From NCBI GenBank assembly GCA_963738025.1, contig CAVTWA010000025.1:447063-511062 (forward strand): a stretch of 64,000 nt of DNA. Direction: 5' to 3'. Source of the stretch: 20CM-2-55-15 sp963738025. GTDB taxonomy: Bacteria > Acidobacteriota > Terriglobia > 20CM-2-55-15. Within the stretch, counting starts at the first letter, position 1, and each line of letters starts with the position of its first letter. Below the pieces are notes generated by a model. It saw only the letters and a program-made list of their open reading frames with translations. It was not told the origin of the DNA and made no database searches. The position numbers and the translations under genes are program-made. Below are positions 36,788 to 46,359 of this stretch, in pieces.

Positions 36788-37477
36788 TCAACCGGAAAAG
36801 CGATAGCCCTGGCCGTGTACGGTAACGATGTATTGCGGATTTTTGGGATCTTCTTCGATTTTCTGACGCAGCCACGCCACGTGAACGTCAACTGTTCGTG
36901 TCAAAGGGATGGACTTATAGCCCCATACTTCCTGGAGCAATTCGTCGCGCGAGAGGACGGCCCCTTTTCTCTCGACCAGGTATCGGAGCAAGCGGCATTC
37001 GCGCTCACCGAGGTCGGTCGCTTTTCCTTTTTTCGTCAGTCGCCCTTTGGTGAAATCGACGTGAATACCGTCAAATTCGTAAGCTTTGAGCTCGGGACGT
37101 GCCCCGGCGGGCGCGCGGCGCAACAGGGCTTCGACTCGAGCCTGCAGTTCCGGCGTTTCGAACGGTTTTGTGAGGTAATCATCGCTGCCGGCCTTGAAGC
37201 CCTGAACCTTATGGTTGAGTTCGCTTCTGGCCGTCAACATGAGAATCGGTATATTGACGCCGCTTTTTCGCAGGTGACGGCACACGTCGATGCCGTTTTT
37301 CGACGGCAGCATCACATCAAGGATGATGAGATCGAAGGGTTGAGACATGGCGAGTTCCTGGGCTTCGAGACCATCGCCCGAGCTTTGGACCGTATAGCCG
37401 TCACTCTTCAAAAGATCGGACAAGATGCGGCGCAGATTGCTTTCGTCTTCAACGAGAAGGATGCGGGCGCGGCTCAT
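36788..37477 (-). CDS. OmpR/PhoB-type response regulator
   Basis: Receiver domain at 1-118 with the acidic pair ED (about 10-11), phospho-acceptor Asp in LIILDVMLPS (about 53), TAR (about 83) and Lys in LTKPF (about 104). The winged-helix DNA-binding domain is at about 135-229 (ERECRLLRYLVERKGAVLSRDELLQEVWGY, VDVHVAWLRQKIEEDPKNPQYIVTVHGQGYRF). Full length for the family. Its ATG overlaps the stop region of the kinase gene (ATGA type), so the two are translated together and are cognate partners. Confidence 0.94.
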   Translation of the reverse strand: MSRARILLVEDESNLRRILSDLLKSDGYTVQSSGDGLEAQELAMSQPFDLIILDVMLPSKNGIDVCRHLRKSGVNIPILMLTARSELNHKVQGFKAGSDDYLTKPFETPELQARVEALLRRAPAGARPELKAYEFDGIHVDFTKGRLTKKGKATDLGERECRLLRYLVERKGAVLSRDELLQEVWGYKSIPLTRTVDVHVAWLRQKIEEDPKNPQYIVTVHGQGYRFSG

Positions 37478-39300
37478 GATGCGACCGGGACGTGAAGCGT
37501 GAAACAGGCGCCACCGTGTGGTGCCCGGTCGAATGTTACGCGGCCGCCCTGGGCTTGCATGATTCTTTTGACGAGGTGCAGACCCAATCCGTTACCTGGA
37601 ATATTCGATTCCACTCGTTCTCCGCGATAAAACGGCTCGAAGAGATGGCGCTGATCGACATCGTCGATCCCCGGGCCATGATCAATGACACTGAGCCGCA
37701 CTTCGCGGCCGCCGCCGTCTCGTTGTCCGACAATTTCGATTTGAGCCTTTAAATTACCGTTTTTGCCGTACTTGAACGCATTGCTCAGGAGGTTCTGAAG
37801 ACATTGCGACAGGCCGGCCGGATCGGCTTTTAAGGGTGGCAGATCCTGATCGATGTGAGTTGAGAACTCGCAGTTCTCCAGATCGATGGTCGGGGATATA
37901 TTCGCGATGGCGCGGTCGATGACTTCGTTGATGTCGATCGGCTCCAGTTTGTACTTCTTGCGTCCCGATTGCGTTTCGGAATAAAGCAACACTTCTTCGA
38001 CCATGTCCGACAGCCGGCGGGCTTCTTCCTGAACGATTCCGGCATACTGCTCAATGCCTTCTTTATCCTGAACGATGCCGCTGCGAAGATTGTGCGCAGC
38101 CGAGCGGATGACCGCCAATGGCGTGCGCAGTTCGTGTGATACGCCTGCCGCAAATTCCATCTGGAGCCGGCCAAGAGTGTGTGCCCGCTGGCTGGAGATG
38201 ACCACCGTGATCAGGCCGGCTGCGAGGACAAGCAAGATACCGAAGCTGATGGCAAGATCGAACCTTCGTAATTGATCGACGGCTCTTTCCAGCGAGCCGG
38301 CAGGATGCTTTATCAAAAGGTCCCACGGCTGGCTGATCAATGATGCCTGAAATCCTCCGCGCGCAAATGGCCCGGGGCCGCGATTGCGGCCGGAGCGGCG
38401 GTTGCCGGTATTGATGTTTGGAGTGCCATTGTTCTGGGGCGGAGGAGGTGGCGCGCCAAAAAGATTCAGTTGCCAGTCCGGCGTGGCGATATCCTCGGGC
38501 TTCCACTCACGCACCGAGGAGTACAGAACGTGCGGCGGGTCGCCTTTGCTGATGATTCCGACGCGATAAACGGTGTCGTCGTGCGCGGAGAAGTGTTTTT
38601 CGATGAGAGCGGGGACGAGTTCTTTAAGAACGATATCCCGGTCCAGTTCAATGACGAGGGCACCGTCCGGCGGACCTCCTGGTCCTCCGCCTGGACCGCC
38701 GCCCGGCCCTCCGGATTGTTCCGAACCCCTGCCACTTCCCGGTCGGGCATTCCGGCGAAAGTCTTCCGGTCCCCGCGGCCTGAAGTCATCAGCCCTCTGG
38801 CCGCCGAACGGTCGGCCACGGCGGAAAATCGTCGTGACCATCATCATCGAATCTCCCGAAGGTTGCGATACGCTGCCCGGGCGGAATCGATCCCGTACGT
38901 TTTGTAATTCCGGCGGTAGGGGAGTGGGCTCCAGTTCGCCGGATTGAATGTCGACCCTGTTGAATTCCGGGACCGCGTCCGGGGCCAGCTTCAGCAGATA
39001 GACATTCCGTACCAGCCGGGGATAAGGGGCGGCTTCCAACCAGCTTTGATAGCGCTCCAGGACGGGCATCGCATCCGCAGGAAAGCCATCGCGAATTTGA
39101 AACGAGTTGGCAAGACGGGAGAACTCGGCATCGAAGTCCGAAGCAAACCGCTCTGCGGCGATTCGGAGACTGCTTTCCATCCGATCACGTTCCGCCGCGC
39201 TGACCTCGCCAATCCATCGATATTGCAGAACAGCTAATAAAGGAAGAAGGATGAGCGGAAGGCCAGCAAGGATCATGCTGGACTTCACACGTCGTATCAC
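37474..39300 (-). CDS. Membrane sensor histidine kinase with large extracytoplasmic domain
   Basis: The first codon is GTG at 39300 (or Met9). Helix 1 is at about 9-27 and helix 2 at about 345-366, leaving an outside loop of over 300 residues with a Gly/Pro/Arg-rich insert (GGPGGGPGGGPGG). The cytoplasmic part holds HisKA with the H-box FAAGVSHELRTPLAV (about 387) and a HATPase domain (N-box NLLSNAFKYG, G-boxes DHGPGID and GNGLGLHLVKRIM). There is no HAMP domain between helix 2 and the H-box. The signal is unknown; the loop is disordered in part. Confidence 0.92.
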   Translation of the reverse strand: MIRRVKSSMILAGLPLILLPLLAVLQYRWIGEVSAAERDRMESSLRIAAERFASDFDAEFSRLANSFQIRDGFPADAMPVLERYQSWLEAAPYPRLVRNVYLLKLAPDAVPEFNRVDIQSGELEPTPLPPELQNVRDRFRPGSVSQPSGDSMMMVTTIFRRGRPFGGQRADDFRPRGPEDFRRNARPGSGRGSEQSGGPGGGPGGGPGGPPDGALVIELDRDIVLKELVPALIEKHFSAHDDTVYRVGIISKGDPPHVLYSSVREWKPEDIATPDWQLNLFGAPPPPPQNNGTPNINTGNRRSGRNRGPGPFARGGFQASLISQPWDLLIKHPAGSLERAVDQLRRFDLAISFGILLVLAAGLITVVISSQRAHTLGRLQMEFAAGVSHELRTPLAVIRSAAHNLRSGIVQDKEGIEQYAGIVQEEARRLSDMVEEVLLYSETQSGRKKYKLEPIDINEVIDRAIANISPTIDLENCEFSTHIDQDLPPLKADPAGLSQCLQNLLSNAFKYGKNGNLKAQIEIVGQRDGGGREVRLSVIDHGPGIDDVDQRHLFEPFYRGERVESNIPGNGLGLHLVKRIMQAQGGRVTFDRAPHGGACFTLHVPVAS

Positions 39301-39366
39301 GAATGAATTATAGTCGGCGCTTTCGGCGGCGTTCGTGTAAAAACTTGTTAATGGGTCTCGGCGGGA

Positions 39367-39461
39367 TAATTCGGGGACGGTTGCCTAAATTGCCTAATTA
39401 CATGACCTGGGCCTGGCACGAGTCATGTAATTAGGCAATTCAGGCAACCGTCCCCGAATTA
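39367..39461. repeat. 40-bp inverted repeat with one mismatch
   Basis: Arms 39367-39406 and 39422-39461 start TAATTCGGGGACGGTTGCCT, with a 15-base loop. It lies between the kinase start and the end of the metallo-beta-lactamase-fold gene, which run in the same direction. Sequence is unrelated to the other inverted repeats in the window. Confidence 0.75.
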
Positions 39462-39469
39462 CATTGACC

Positions 39470-40591
39470 TTAATCGCTGGACTTGCCGGATTTGGCGGCC
39501 TTGCTGATCTCGTCGTAGAACAGATCGAGACGCATATCGTTAACGAGGCCGGTCATCATCCAGTTGCCCATCTCCGATCCAAGCTCCATCTGGATCTGCT
39601 GGCGGAGTTGGTCTTTGGGGGTTCCTTTCCGTACGAGTTCGACGGCCTTCTTCCCGATAGCGTCTATTCTCTTCTGGAAAGTTACGACGTCCGCCTTCGT
39701 CATCGGATCGTTACCATGGCCGGGGATAGCGGTGTCGAAGTCCCATTTCAAGACCTGAGCCAGGGATTTTGACCAGCCGAGAATGCTGCCGCCCATGGGG
39801 TAGTCGCAATTAGGGCCGGTGGCGGTGAATTCATCACCCAGTGAAACGACTTTCACATCGGGAAAATAAACCACGGTATCGCCGGAAGTGTGGCCGCTGT
39901 CGAAATGAGCAGCAATCGCTTGGGCCTTGCCGAGTTTGATCTTCTTGTTCTTCGAGTAGGGCATGTTCGCCGCAGCAGGTTTGCCCTGGGCGGCTTCATA
40001 ACCCTTTCCATTCGGGCCGCCGACCTGGAGGTTTTTGTTTAATCCCTCGTAGGCGATGACCGGCACTCCGGCCTTCTCGAATCTCTCGATATTTCCCGCA
40101 TGGTCCTGATGAACGTGCGTGACGATAGCGTACTTTACGGGCTGAGGGCTGACCGTTTTGATCTGTGCCAGCAGTTCGTTATAGAACATGTCGCCAAGGT
40201 TTTTGGTGTCGACGAGAATGATGCCCTGGTCGGTAACGCGAACGGTGGAGTTGCCGCCATTGTTCGTCACCATGTAAACGCCGGGTTTTACTTGCTTGAT
40301 GGCCATCGGTGCCGGCGCGGCCCCACGCTGGCCGCCGCGGGCATCGCCACGTCCGGCGCCTTGTCCGCGTCCTTGACCATCACCTCGAGGCGCGGCCTGA
40401 GCGCCTCCACCCTGGCCATCGCCACCGCGTCCGCGACCGCCGCGGCGCTGGCCATCCGCGGGTGCTTGCTGCCCGCCCTGGGCCTGCCCGGCAAAACTTG
40501 CCAGGGGCGCCGCCGACAGCGTGACCGCAACCGCCAGTTGAACAACGAATAATTTCTTATGCAACGTAGCATCCTCCAAAAATGTTGGCAA
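39470..40591 (-). CDS. Secreted metallo-beta-lactamase-fold hydrolase with Gly/Arg/Gln-rich leader
   Basis: A signal peptide (KKLFVVQLAVAVTLSAAPLASFAGQ) is followed by about 60 residues of low complexity (repeats of GRGxGQG, residues about 38-95). The catalytic domain has the zinc motif THVHQDHAG (HxHxDH), HFDSGHTSGDTVVYFP (His and the loop after it), LGDEF and a final PGHGND His. This fits an intact two-zinc site. Close relatives include bacterial glyoxalase II-like and subclass B3-like proteins; the substrate cannot be told. The low-complexity linker is probably disordered. Start could also be Met-independent codons just upstream of the Lys-Lys. Confidence 0.85.
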   Translation of the reverse strand: MPTFLEDATLHKKLFVVQLAVAVTLSAAPLASFAGQAQGGQQAPADGQRRGGRGRGGDGQGGGAQAAPRGDGQGRGQGAGRGDARGGQRGAAPAPMAIKQVKPGVYMVTNNGGNSTVRVTDQGIILVDTKNLGDMFYNELLAQIKTVSPQPVKYAIVTHVHQDHAGNIERFEKAGVPVIAYEGLNKNLQVGGPNGKGYEAAQGKPAAANMPYSKNKKIKLGKAQAIAAHFDSGHTSGDTVVYFPDVKVVSLGDEFTATGPNCDYPMGGSILGWSKSLAQVLKWDFDTAIPGHGNDPMTKADVVTFQKRIDAIGKKAVELVRKGTPKDQLRQQIQMELGSEMGNWMMTGLVNDMRLDLFYDEISKAAKSGKSSD

Positions 40592-40621
40592 CGACAGGCT
40601 GCCAAACAGGCGGGGATTCTA

Positions 40622-41044
40622 TCACTGATCGCCGATGATCTTGATCAGGACGCGTTTCTTACGGCGGCCGTCGAACTCACCGTAAAAAATTTGTTCCCAG
40701 CGCCCGAAGTCCAGTTTTCCGCTTGTCACCGCAACGACGACCTCGCGGCCCATCACCTGCCGTTTGATATGTGCGTCTCCGTTGTCTTCGCCCGTGTCGT
40801 TGTGGCGATATTGGCGGACGGGTTCGTGCGGCGCGAGGCGTTCGAGGAAGTCATCGTAATCCTGCAGAAGCCCCGGTTCGTCGTCATTAATATAGACACT
40901 GGCGGTAATATGCATGGCATTGACCAGGCATAATCCTTCTTTGATGCCGCTCTTCTTCAGCGCAGCTTCGACTTGCGGTGTGATGTTGATGTATGCCCGG
41001 TGCGTTGTGGTTTCAAACGTCAGTTCTTCGCGATAGGACTTCAT
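40622..41044 (-). CDS. yjbQ: YjbQ/UPF0047 family protein
   Basis: The 140 residues follow the whole family: FETTTHRAYINITPQVEAAL, GLCLVNAMHITASVYINDDEPGLLQDYDDFLERLAP, YRHNDTGEDNGDAHIKRQVMG and KLDFGRWEQIFYGEFDGRRKKRVLIKIIGD. The trio of conserved His and Glu/Asp residues suggests a metal or phosphate site. The E. coli protein has been linked to thiamine phosphate synthase side activity; the main role is still unclear. It overlaps the 3' end of the next gene upstream by about 30 bases. Confidence 0.92.
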   Translation of the reverse strand: MKSYREELTFETTTHRAYINITPQVEAALKKSGIKEGLCLVNAMHITASVYINDDEPGLLQDYDDFLERLAPHEPVRQYRHNDTGEDNGDAHIKRQVMGREVVVAVTSGKLDFGRWEQIFYGEFDGRRKKRVLIKIIGDQ

Positions 41045-41768
41045 TACGAGCAGGATCGGCGTCCTTCAGCGGAATCGCAAGCTTTTCCGGATATCCGCGC
41101 GTTTTGATAAGCAGCGTCCGGTCGGCGGTGATTTCGCCTTCCGCTTCGAAATAACGTGGGATATTGGCGATAAGATCGGCCGGCGTCGCCAGACCTTTCG
41201 AGGCACGGTGCAGGATGGCGAGCTTGTTCGTCGCCACCCACTCCTGCAGGACCGAGAACCGCATGACGGGATCGCTGCCGACAATTTCTCGCCGCAGGCG
41301 GACATTACCGGCAGCCGGTCTCCCGTTTCCGTTCGCCAGATTGACCGGCTGCACTTTCAAATTGCGTTCCTGAGGCAGCGTGTCCACAGCTTCCGATATG
41401 TGCTCCATGAGTTTGAGGAGCCGTTCCTCCTGCAAGTCGAGATGATCTCGCAATTCTTCAATCGCGCCGCCATATCGTGATGAGGCACCCTGCAACGAGG
41501 CGGTAACGCCGTCATTCAGCGATGCGACGGACGATTCTATGTGCATTGCAATCTTTTGCAGCGCCGCACTGTCCGACTCCACCCGCTGCAGGAGCGAGAT
41601 GAATTCGGTCTCGAGATTCTGAATTTTCTGTGCCGTGGCAGTACCCGTGCTGAAGGCAGAGCGCTGAGCTTCATACATCTTCTGTACCCGCACAATCAGG
41701 TAGATGAAGCCAACTCCGACGGCAATGATTCCAGCCAACCCAGCGAATTGAATCAGTTCATCTGGCAC
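41013..41768 (-). CDS. Membrane-anchored coiled-coil protein of unknown function
   Basis: I place the start at GTG 41768 (MPDELIQFAGL); the open frame goes further but the added residues look random. One helix at residues 7-24 (FAGLAGIIAVGVGFIYLIV) anchors it, and about residues 30-135 form a heptad-rich helix (AQKIQNLETEFISLLQRVESDSAALQKI, EERLLKLMEHISEAV). The C-terminal 100 residues (RFSVLQEWVATNKLAILHRASKGLATPADLIANIPRYFE) form a small globular domain I do not recognise. A role in envelope or cell-division scaffolding is possible but not shown. Confidence 0.6.
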   Translation of the reverse strand: MPDELIQFAGLAGIIAVGVGFIYLIVRVQKMYEAQRSAFSTGTATAQKIQNLETEFISLLQRVESDSAALQKIAMHIESSVASLNDGVTASLQGASSRYGGAIEELRDHLDLQEERLLKLMEHISEAVDTLPQERNLKVQPVNLANGNGRPAAGNVRLRREIVGSDPVMRFSVLQEWVATNKLAILHRASKGLATPADLIANIPRYFEAEGEITADRTLLIKTRGYPEKLAIPLKDADPARNEVLSRRTDV

Positions 41769-41882
41769 TTGTTTTTCCAGTGGAAAAGAATGATCAATTC
41801 CATAATCACCCGTGCCGGGACAGGAATGGTCCCGTTGCGGTTTCCGAGTTGTATAATTCCCGCAGAAAGAACGGGAGGCGTT

Positions 41883-43194
41883 ATGAAGTTGCGGTATGTG
41901 AAGTTTGTTATCGTCGCCATTTTTGCATTGGCGACTGTCGCGAATGCCCAGGATCATTGGGTTGCGACCTGGGCTGCAGCCCCTCAGCAAGCGCGAGTTC
42001 TGCCTGCGCCAGCAGCGACAGCGATTCCAGCGGGAGGGGCAGCAGCAGGACCAGCAGGACAACGCGGTCAGGCCGGTCCGCCCCCGAATCCGGCTCCCTC
42101 CGCTTTCAAGGATCAGACTGTTCGAATGATCGTACACACCAGCATTGGCGGCCGCCGCGCTCGCGTTACCTTATCGAATGTATTCGGCAATGGCCCGCTG
42201 ACGATCGGAGCCGCGCGCGTCGCCGTCCGCAGCAAAGATTCCGCCATCGCTACGACATCCGACCGCGCATTGATGTTCAACGGCAAACCGAGTGTGACGA
42301 TTGCGCCGGGAGCGTCGATGATGAGCGATCCGGTCGAACTGGAAGTCCCGCAGCTCGGCGATCTCGCCGTCAGCGTTTACATACCCGGTGACAGCGGGCA
42401 GTTGACGACTGCACGCAACGGGATTGCACACGACCTACATCGCGAAGGGCAACGTTGCCGGGGAGCCCCAGTTGAACGATGCAACAACAACACGTTCCTG
42501 GTACTGGATTACCGCCGTCGATGTTATGGCTCCGGCAGAGACGGGCGCCGTCGTTGCTTTTGGAGATTCCATTACCGATGGCGCGACATCGACGAATGAC
42601 ACCGATCGCAGTTGGCCGAGTGTGCTTTCGGCACGAATCGTTTCATCGACCGGTGTTCCGAAATTGTCCGTCCTGAACCTGGGAATTTCCGGGAACCGCG
42701 TGCTCGCCGACGGGGCGGGCGTCAACGCGCTAGCGCGTTTCGATCGCGACGTTCTCGGTCAGGCTGGTGTGAAGTGGTTGATGATCATGGAAGGCATCAA
42801 TGATATCGGGCAGACGACCGGAAATCGCGGCGGGAATGGTCCACCGTCGAATCCCGTCACCGCAGATGATCTCATCGGCCCGATGAAACAGATGATCGAG
42901 CGCGCTCATAGCCACGGTATCAAAGTTATTGGCTGCACACTGACACCGTACGAGGGCGCTGCGTATTACAGCGATAAGGGAGAAGAAGTCCGGCAGGCAT
43001 TCAACCGCTGGATCCGTACCGGCGGCGCCTTCGACGCCGTGGTGGATTACGACAAAGTGACGCAGGATTCAGCGAATCCGAAAACCTTTAAAGCAACTTT
43101 CAATAACACGGATCACTTGCACCCGAACGACACCGGATACAAAGCAATGGCCGATTCGGTCGAAATGAAGATCTTCGCCGGGAAGAAAAAGTAG
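41883..43194 (+). CDS. Secreted SGNH/GDSL hydrolase, frame broken by a one-base insertion
   Basis: A signal peptide (MKLRYVKFVIVAIFALATVANAQ) is followed by HWVATWAAAPQQ. An Ala/Pro/Gly-rich insert precedes a beta domain (TVRMIVHTSIGGRRARVTLSN). At 42420-42422 an extra G turns RNGLHTTYIAKGN out of frame. In the second frame are the GDSL block I AFGDSITDG (nucleophile Ser), the Gly/Asn blocks LNLGISGNRVL and MEGINDIGQ, and block V DHLHPNDTGYKAMA (catalytic Asp/His). So all catalytic residues are present around the break. Such enzymes are esterases or deacetylases on plant or bacterial polysaccharides. Confidence 0.87.
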
Positions 43195-43196
43195 GT

Positions 43197-43301
43197 AAGG
43201 AGCAAAATGACAAATGACTATTGACCATTGAGAATTGACCATTTCTCCCGCATGCTTTGTCAATTCTCAATGGTCAATAGTCATTTGTCATTTTGCTCCT
43301 T
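43197..43301. terminator. Perfect 43-bp inverted repeat between convergent genes
   Basis: Arms 43197-43239 and 43259-43301 match perfectly (first bases AAGGAGCAAAATGACAAATG), with a 19-base loop. This is the most perfect hairpin in the window. It sits between the stops of the SGNH hydrolase and the HupE-like gene, which converge. The first arm begins three bases after the TAG. The sequence is AT-rich and unlike the surrounding DNA. Confidence 0.85.
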
Positions 43302-43310
43302 TCAACCCCG

Positions 43311-44639
43311 TCAGAATTCGGTGTCCGTTCCCAGTTTTGCGATTCGTGGCCAGACCAGCCAGGCCAAACCTGCCACAAAAACGACGACGATTCCCCAACG
43401 TACGAGCGTGAGCATGAAAGTCGCTGTGAGCGCCGGCCATTCGAATTGAAACTGCCGCAGCCGGTCGCCGCGATCGATCATCCAATGCCACGCCGTATGG
43501 CCGACTAGTGTTGAAAGGATGATGGTTCCCATCCGCTCTTCCACTACATAACGAAAGACCAGTTCAAGCGTGGGAACGAGTACGAGAAGCACCAGCAGCT
43601 GGCCAATTTCGACTCCGAGGTTGAAGGACAACAATGACGTGAGCAGGTGGGCTCCTGCAAACTGCAACGTTTGCTGCAGCGCAAATGAAAATCCGAAGCC
43701 GTGGACCAGGCCGAAGCCGAATGCAATGATCCAGCGCCGGCCTGTATTGCTGCCGGCGATGTTTTCGATAGCCATGTAGAGAATCGACGTTGCGATCAGG
43801 GTCTCAATCAAAGGGGGGAACCAGAGAGCATCCGGCCCCAAATGGAGGGCCGATGCGATCAGCGTGATCGAATGCGCAATCGTGAAGGACGTCACGATCG
43901 TGATCAGTGGGCGCAGTCGCCGGAACGGAATGACAAGGCAAAAAAGAAACAACAGGTGATCGGTACCGCTCAGAATATGCCAGAACCCGAGAGCGACAAA
44001 GCGGAGGGCGGCCTGATGCCATCTCGGGTCAAGCCTCACCAATCCGGGATCGCCTGTGAACTCGAAGGCGCGTACGGCGCCGCCAGGCGGTAAAAATCTC
44101 AAAACGGTGATGACTCGCAAGCCGAGCCGTTCGTATCCCGGGTGAATCGAGAAGTCCGAACGATCGGAGGCGATTGGATAATCCAGCAGGACATCCAGCA
44201 TCGCCTGATCCCAATACAGGTCGATATTGTCCGGTAAGCGGGCGCCGTTGACATGAGCGATAGCCTGATCATAGGAGGCGAACGAGCGGTCCGATTCCAC
44301 CGACACCTGCGCGCTTACGATTTGAGGCTTCGGCAAGAGGACGGCGTTCTCTTCAATCTGCGTGAAATCGGAAATCCACTGCTGCGCTGCATCGTGAAGG
44401 TATTCATCCACTCGAGCCATGTCGAGGTAGCCCGGGCCGCGCTTCGGAAATTCAATATCGCGCATGGCCTTCATCGGCACTCGTACGAGGTAGTGGAGGC
44501 GCTGGCCTTCGGGTTTGAGAAAGGCCTGTATGGTGATATCGGCGGGGATGTCGTGAGCTGAACAGAGAGGCACAGAGACACAGAGGAACACGAAAAGAAG
44601 AAACGGTACTCTGTGTCGGCGTGCCCCTGTGGTTACCAC
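43311..44639 (-). CDS. HupE/UreJ-2 family membrane protein with secreted N-terminal domain
   Basis: I set the start at GTG 44639 (MVTTGARRHRVPFLLF), five bases after the GMC stop; the longer frame runs into GMC. A signal peptide is followed by a domain of about 210 residues without Cys (TIQAFLKPEGQRLHYLVRVPM, DIEFPKRGPGYLDM). A HupE-type membrane domain of six or seven helices follows (GFWHILSGTDHLLFLFCLVI, TIAHSITLIASAL, ETLIATSILYMAIEN, GLVHGFGFSFAL). The conserved His/Asp residues in SGTDH and VHGFGF suggest metal transport, as in nickel permeases of this class. The leader is encoded by DNA of the TTTGTG repeat type. Confidence 0.78.
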   Translation of the reverse strand: MVTTGARRHRVPFLLFVFLCVSVPLCSAHDIPADITIQAFLKPEGQRLHYLVRVPMKAMRDIEFPKRGPGYLDMARVDEYLHDAAQQWISDFTQIEENAVLLPKPQIVSAQVSVESDRSFASYDQAIAHVNGARLPDNIDLYWDQAMLDVLLDYPIASDRSDFSIHPGYERLGLRVITVLRFLPPGGAVRAFEFTGDPGLVRLDPRWHQAALRFVALGFWHILSGTDHLLFLFCLVIPFRRLRPLITIVTSFTIAHSITLIASALHLGPDALWFPPLIETLIATSILYMAIENIAGSNTGRRWIIAFGFGLVHGFGFSFALQQTLQFAGAHLLTSLLSFNLGVEIGQLLVLLVLVPTLELVFRYVVEERMGTIILSTLVGHTAWHWMIDRGDRLRQFQFEWPALTATFMLTLVRWGIVVVFVAGLAWLVWPRIAKLGTDTEF

Positions 44640-44644
44640 ATGCT

Positions 44645-46357
44645 TTACCCGGCGATGCTCTTCCAGTTCCTGGCGAGATGCTCGGCCGTCCTCCAGGCGA
44701 GCGCCTGAATGGTCTGAGTGGGATTGCGTGCGCCGCTCGTTCCCATTACCGAACCGCCAACGATCCCCAGATTTGGCGCTTCGTGTGAGAACCCCCACTT
44801 GTCGACGACGTTCGTCTCCGGGTTATCGCCCATTCGAGTTCCGCCGTACGCGTGCGTGGATGCGCCCATGGCGCCTCCGACATTTCCGTTGCCGTTCACC
44901 TGTATTGCGCCCGCCGCCATATACCATTGCTTCATTTTTTCCGCGATGAACGCGCCGATCCTGCGCTCGTTGTCTTTGTACTCAGCGGTAATTCGGAGAA
45001 CAGGGAACCCGGCAGGGTCCTTTACCGACGGGTCCAAATCGAGATAGTTGTCTTCATAGGGCAACGTCGTCTTCTGAAGGTAAGCCGTATTCGAGCGGTC
45101 GGCATTTTCTTTGAGGAAGGCTTTCCATTTCGAGCCCCAGTTGGGACCTCCTTGCATCCAGGCCTGTACGCCGTTAACAGCGGCAATCGGCCGCCGTTCG
45201 GTGTAGATGTATAAATTCCCACCGCCAATGAAGTCCGAGGCGGAATGATCGAAATTGTCATCGGCCCAATTGTCGATGGCGACGCCCTGGCCGGGTGTGC
45301 CGTACCAGTTATTCAGGTTGAACGGGAACAGGGCGCTGACGGCGCCGCCTTGATTGTGGCTGAAGTAATGTTTGCCGACCTGACCGTGATTGTTCGATAG
45401 CCCGTCCGGAAACGGCTTGGACTTGGAAAGCAAGAGCAGCCGGACATTTTCATAGATGTAGCTTCCGAGCAGGACTGCATCCGCCGGCTGAAAGTATTCC
45501 ATTCCATCCTTGATATACGTCACGCCCGTCACGTGGCCGTTGCCGTTCACCTCGATGGTGGTTACCCGGGCTTCGGTCACGACGCTGAATTTTCCCGCTT
45601 TCATGGCTTTCGGAATGGTGGTTACGGCAGTCGAACTTTTTGCGTTGATGTGACAACCCGCGCCGATGCAATAGCCGTGGTATGCGCAACCCGGACGTCC
45701 CTCATACGCTTTGCTCGTGATTGCGGCCGGGGCAAGGAAGGGATGCCAGCCCAGCGACTTTCCGGCAGCGGCCATTTTCTCCATGTATCCGCTGGTTCGA
45801 AGCGCCGGCATGGGATATTCGCGCTTGCGAACCCCTTCGAAGATGTTGCCGCGGTCATCGATCTTGCCGCCAATGTTTCCGGCTTTGCCGGAGACACCGA
45901 TTTCGTACTCGATGCGGTCGTAATACGGCTCGAGTTCTTCATAAGTCAGTGGCCAGTCCTCGATCGTGGATCCTTTCGGAATTCGTGACGCGCCATAGCG
46001 CCGGATCGTTTCACTGCGGACTTTGAAGTCCCACGGATTGAGCCGCCAGCTTTGAGCCATGTAGTGAACGGAAGTTCCACCGATGGCGTTCATCATCGGA
46101 TGATTGACGCGGTTGGCCGTTTGTGACGAATTTGCCCGTGACGTGAGGCCCTCGAGCTTGGTCTTTTGCGGCCCAGGCGGCCAAAGCCCACGGCTGAGCT
46201 TTAATTCATCCGGCGCCATGTCTTTTGTGCTCAACCACGATCCTGCTTCGAGGCCAATGACTTCCAATCCGGCCTGAGCCAGTGGCAGACACGCCACGCC
46301 GCCGGCAGCTCCCAGGCCGATAATGACGACGTTAGTTTTCTTCAGTGTTGTCGCCAT
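44645..46357 (-). CDS. GMC-family FAD oxidoreductase
   Basis: N-terminal FAD fingerprint VVIIGLGAAGGVACLPLAQAGL (residues 10-31) and EAG. The GMC landmarks are present: PMMNAIGGTSVHYMAQSWRL, GYCIGAGCHINAKSST, AVLLGSYIYENVRLLLLS, and the C-terminal GASTHAYGGTRMGDNPETNVVDKWGFSHEAPNLGIVGGSV. The catalytic His is in THAYGG. Size (570) fits glucose/gluconate or sugar dehydrogenases. It has no own signal and ends two bases before the small Tat-bearing subunit gene, so it is probably exported as a complex by that partner. Confidence 0.92.
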   Translation of the reverse strand: MATTLKKTNVVIIGLGAAGGVACLPLAQAGLEVIGLEAGSWLSTKDMAPDELKLSRGLWPPGPQKTKLEGLTSRANSSQTANRVNHPMMNAIGGTSVHYMAQSWRLNPWDFKVRSETIRRYGASRIPKGSTIEDWPLTYEELEPYYDRIEYEIGVSGKAGNIGGKIDDRGNIFEGVRKREYPMPALRTSGYMEKMAAAGKSLGWHPFLAPAAITSKAYEGRPGCAYHGYCIGAGCHINAKSSTAVTTIPKAMKAGKFSVVTEARVTTIEVNGNGHVTGVTYIKDGMEYFQPADAVLLGSYIYENVRLLLLSKSKPFPDGLSNNHGQVGKHYFSHNQGGAVSALFPFNLNNWYGTPGQGVAIDNWADDNFDHSASDFIGGGNLYIYTERRPIAAVNGVQAWMQGGPNWGSKWKAFLKENADRSNTAYLQKTTLPYEDNYLDLDPSVKDPAGFPVLRITAEYKDNERRIGAFIAEKMKQWYMAAGAIQVNGNGNVGGAMGASTHAYGGTRMGDNPETNVVDKWGFSHEAPNLGIVGGSVMGTSGARNPTQTIQALAWRTAEHLARNWKSIAG

Positions 46358-46359
46358 AC

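Noticed and set aside
38640..38780. Gly/Pro-rich low-complexity stretch as a possible separate gene
   Set aside because: It reads through in frame as part of the extracytoplasmic loop of the histidine kinase.
39300..39320. TATAAT-like -10 box just before the histidine kinase start
   Set aside because: No matching -35 element at the right distance; a chance match is likely.
40310..40480. GC-rich stretch with GCGACGGCCAG-like repeats as possible regulatory array
   Set aside because: It is the coding DNA of the Gly/Arg/Gln-rich linker of the metallo-beta-lactamase-fold protein.
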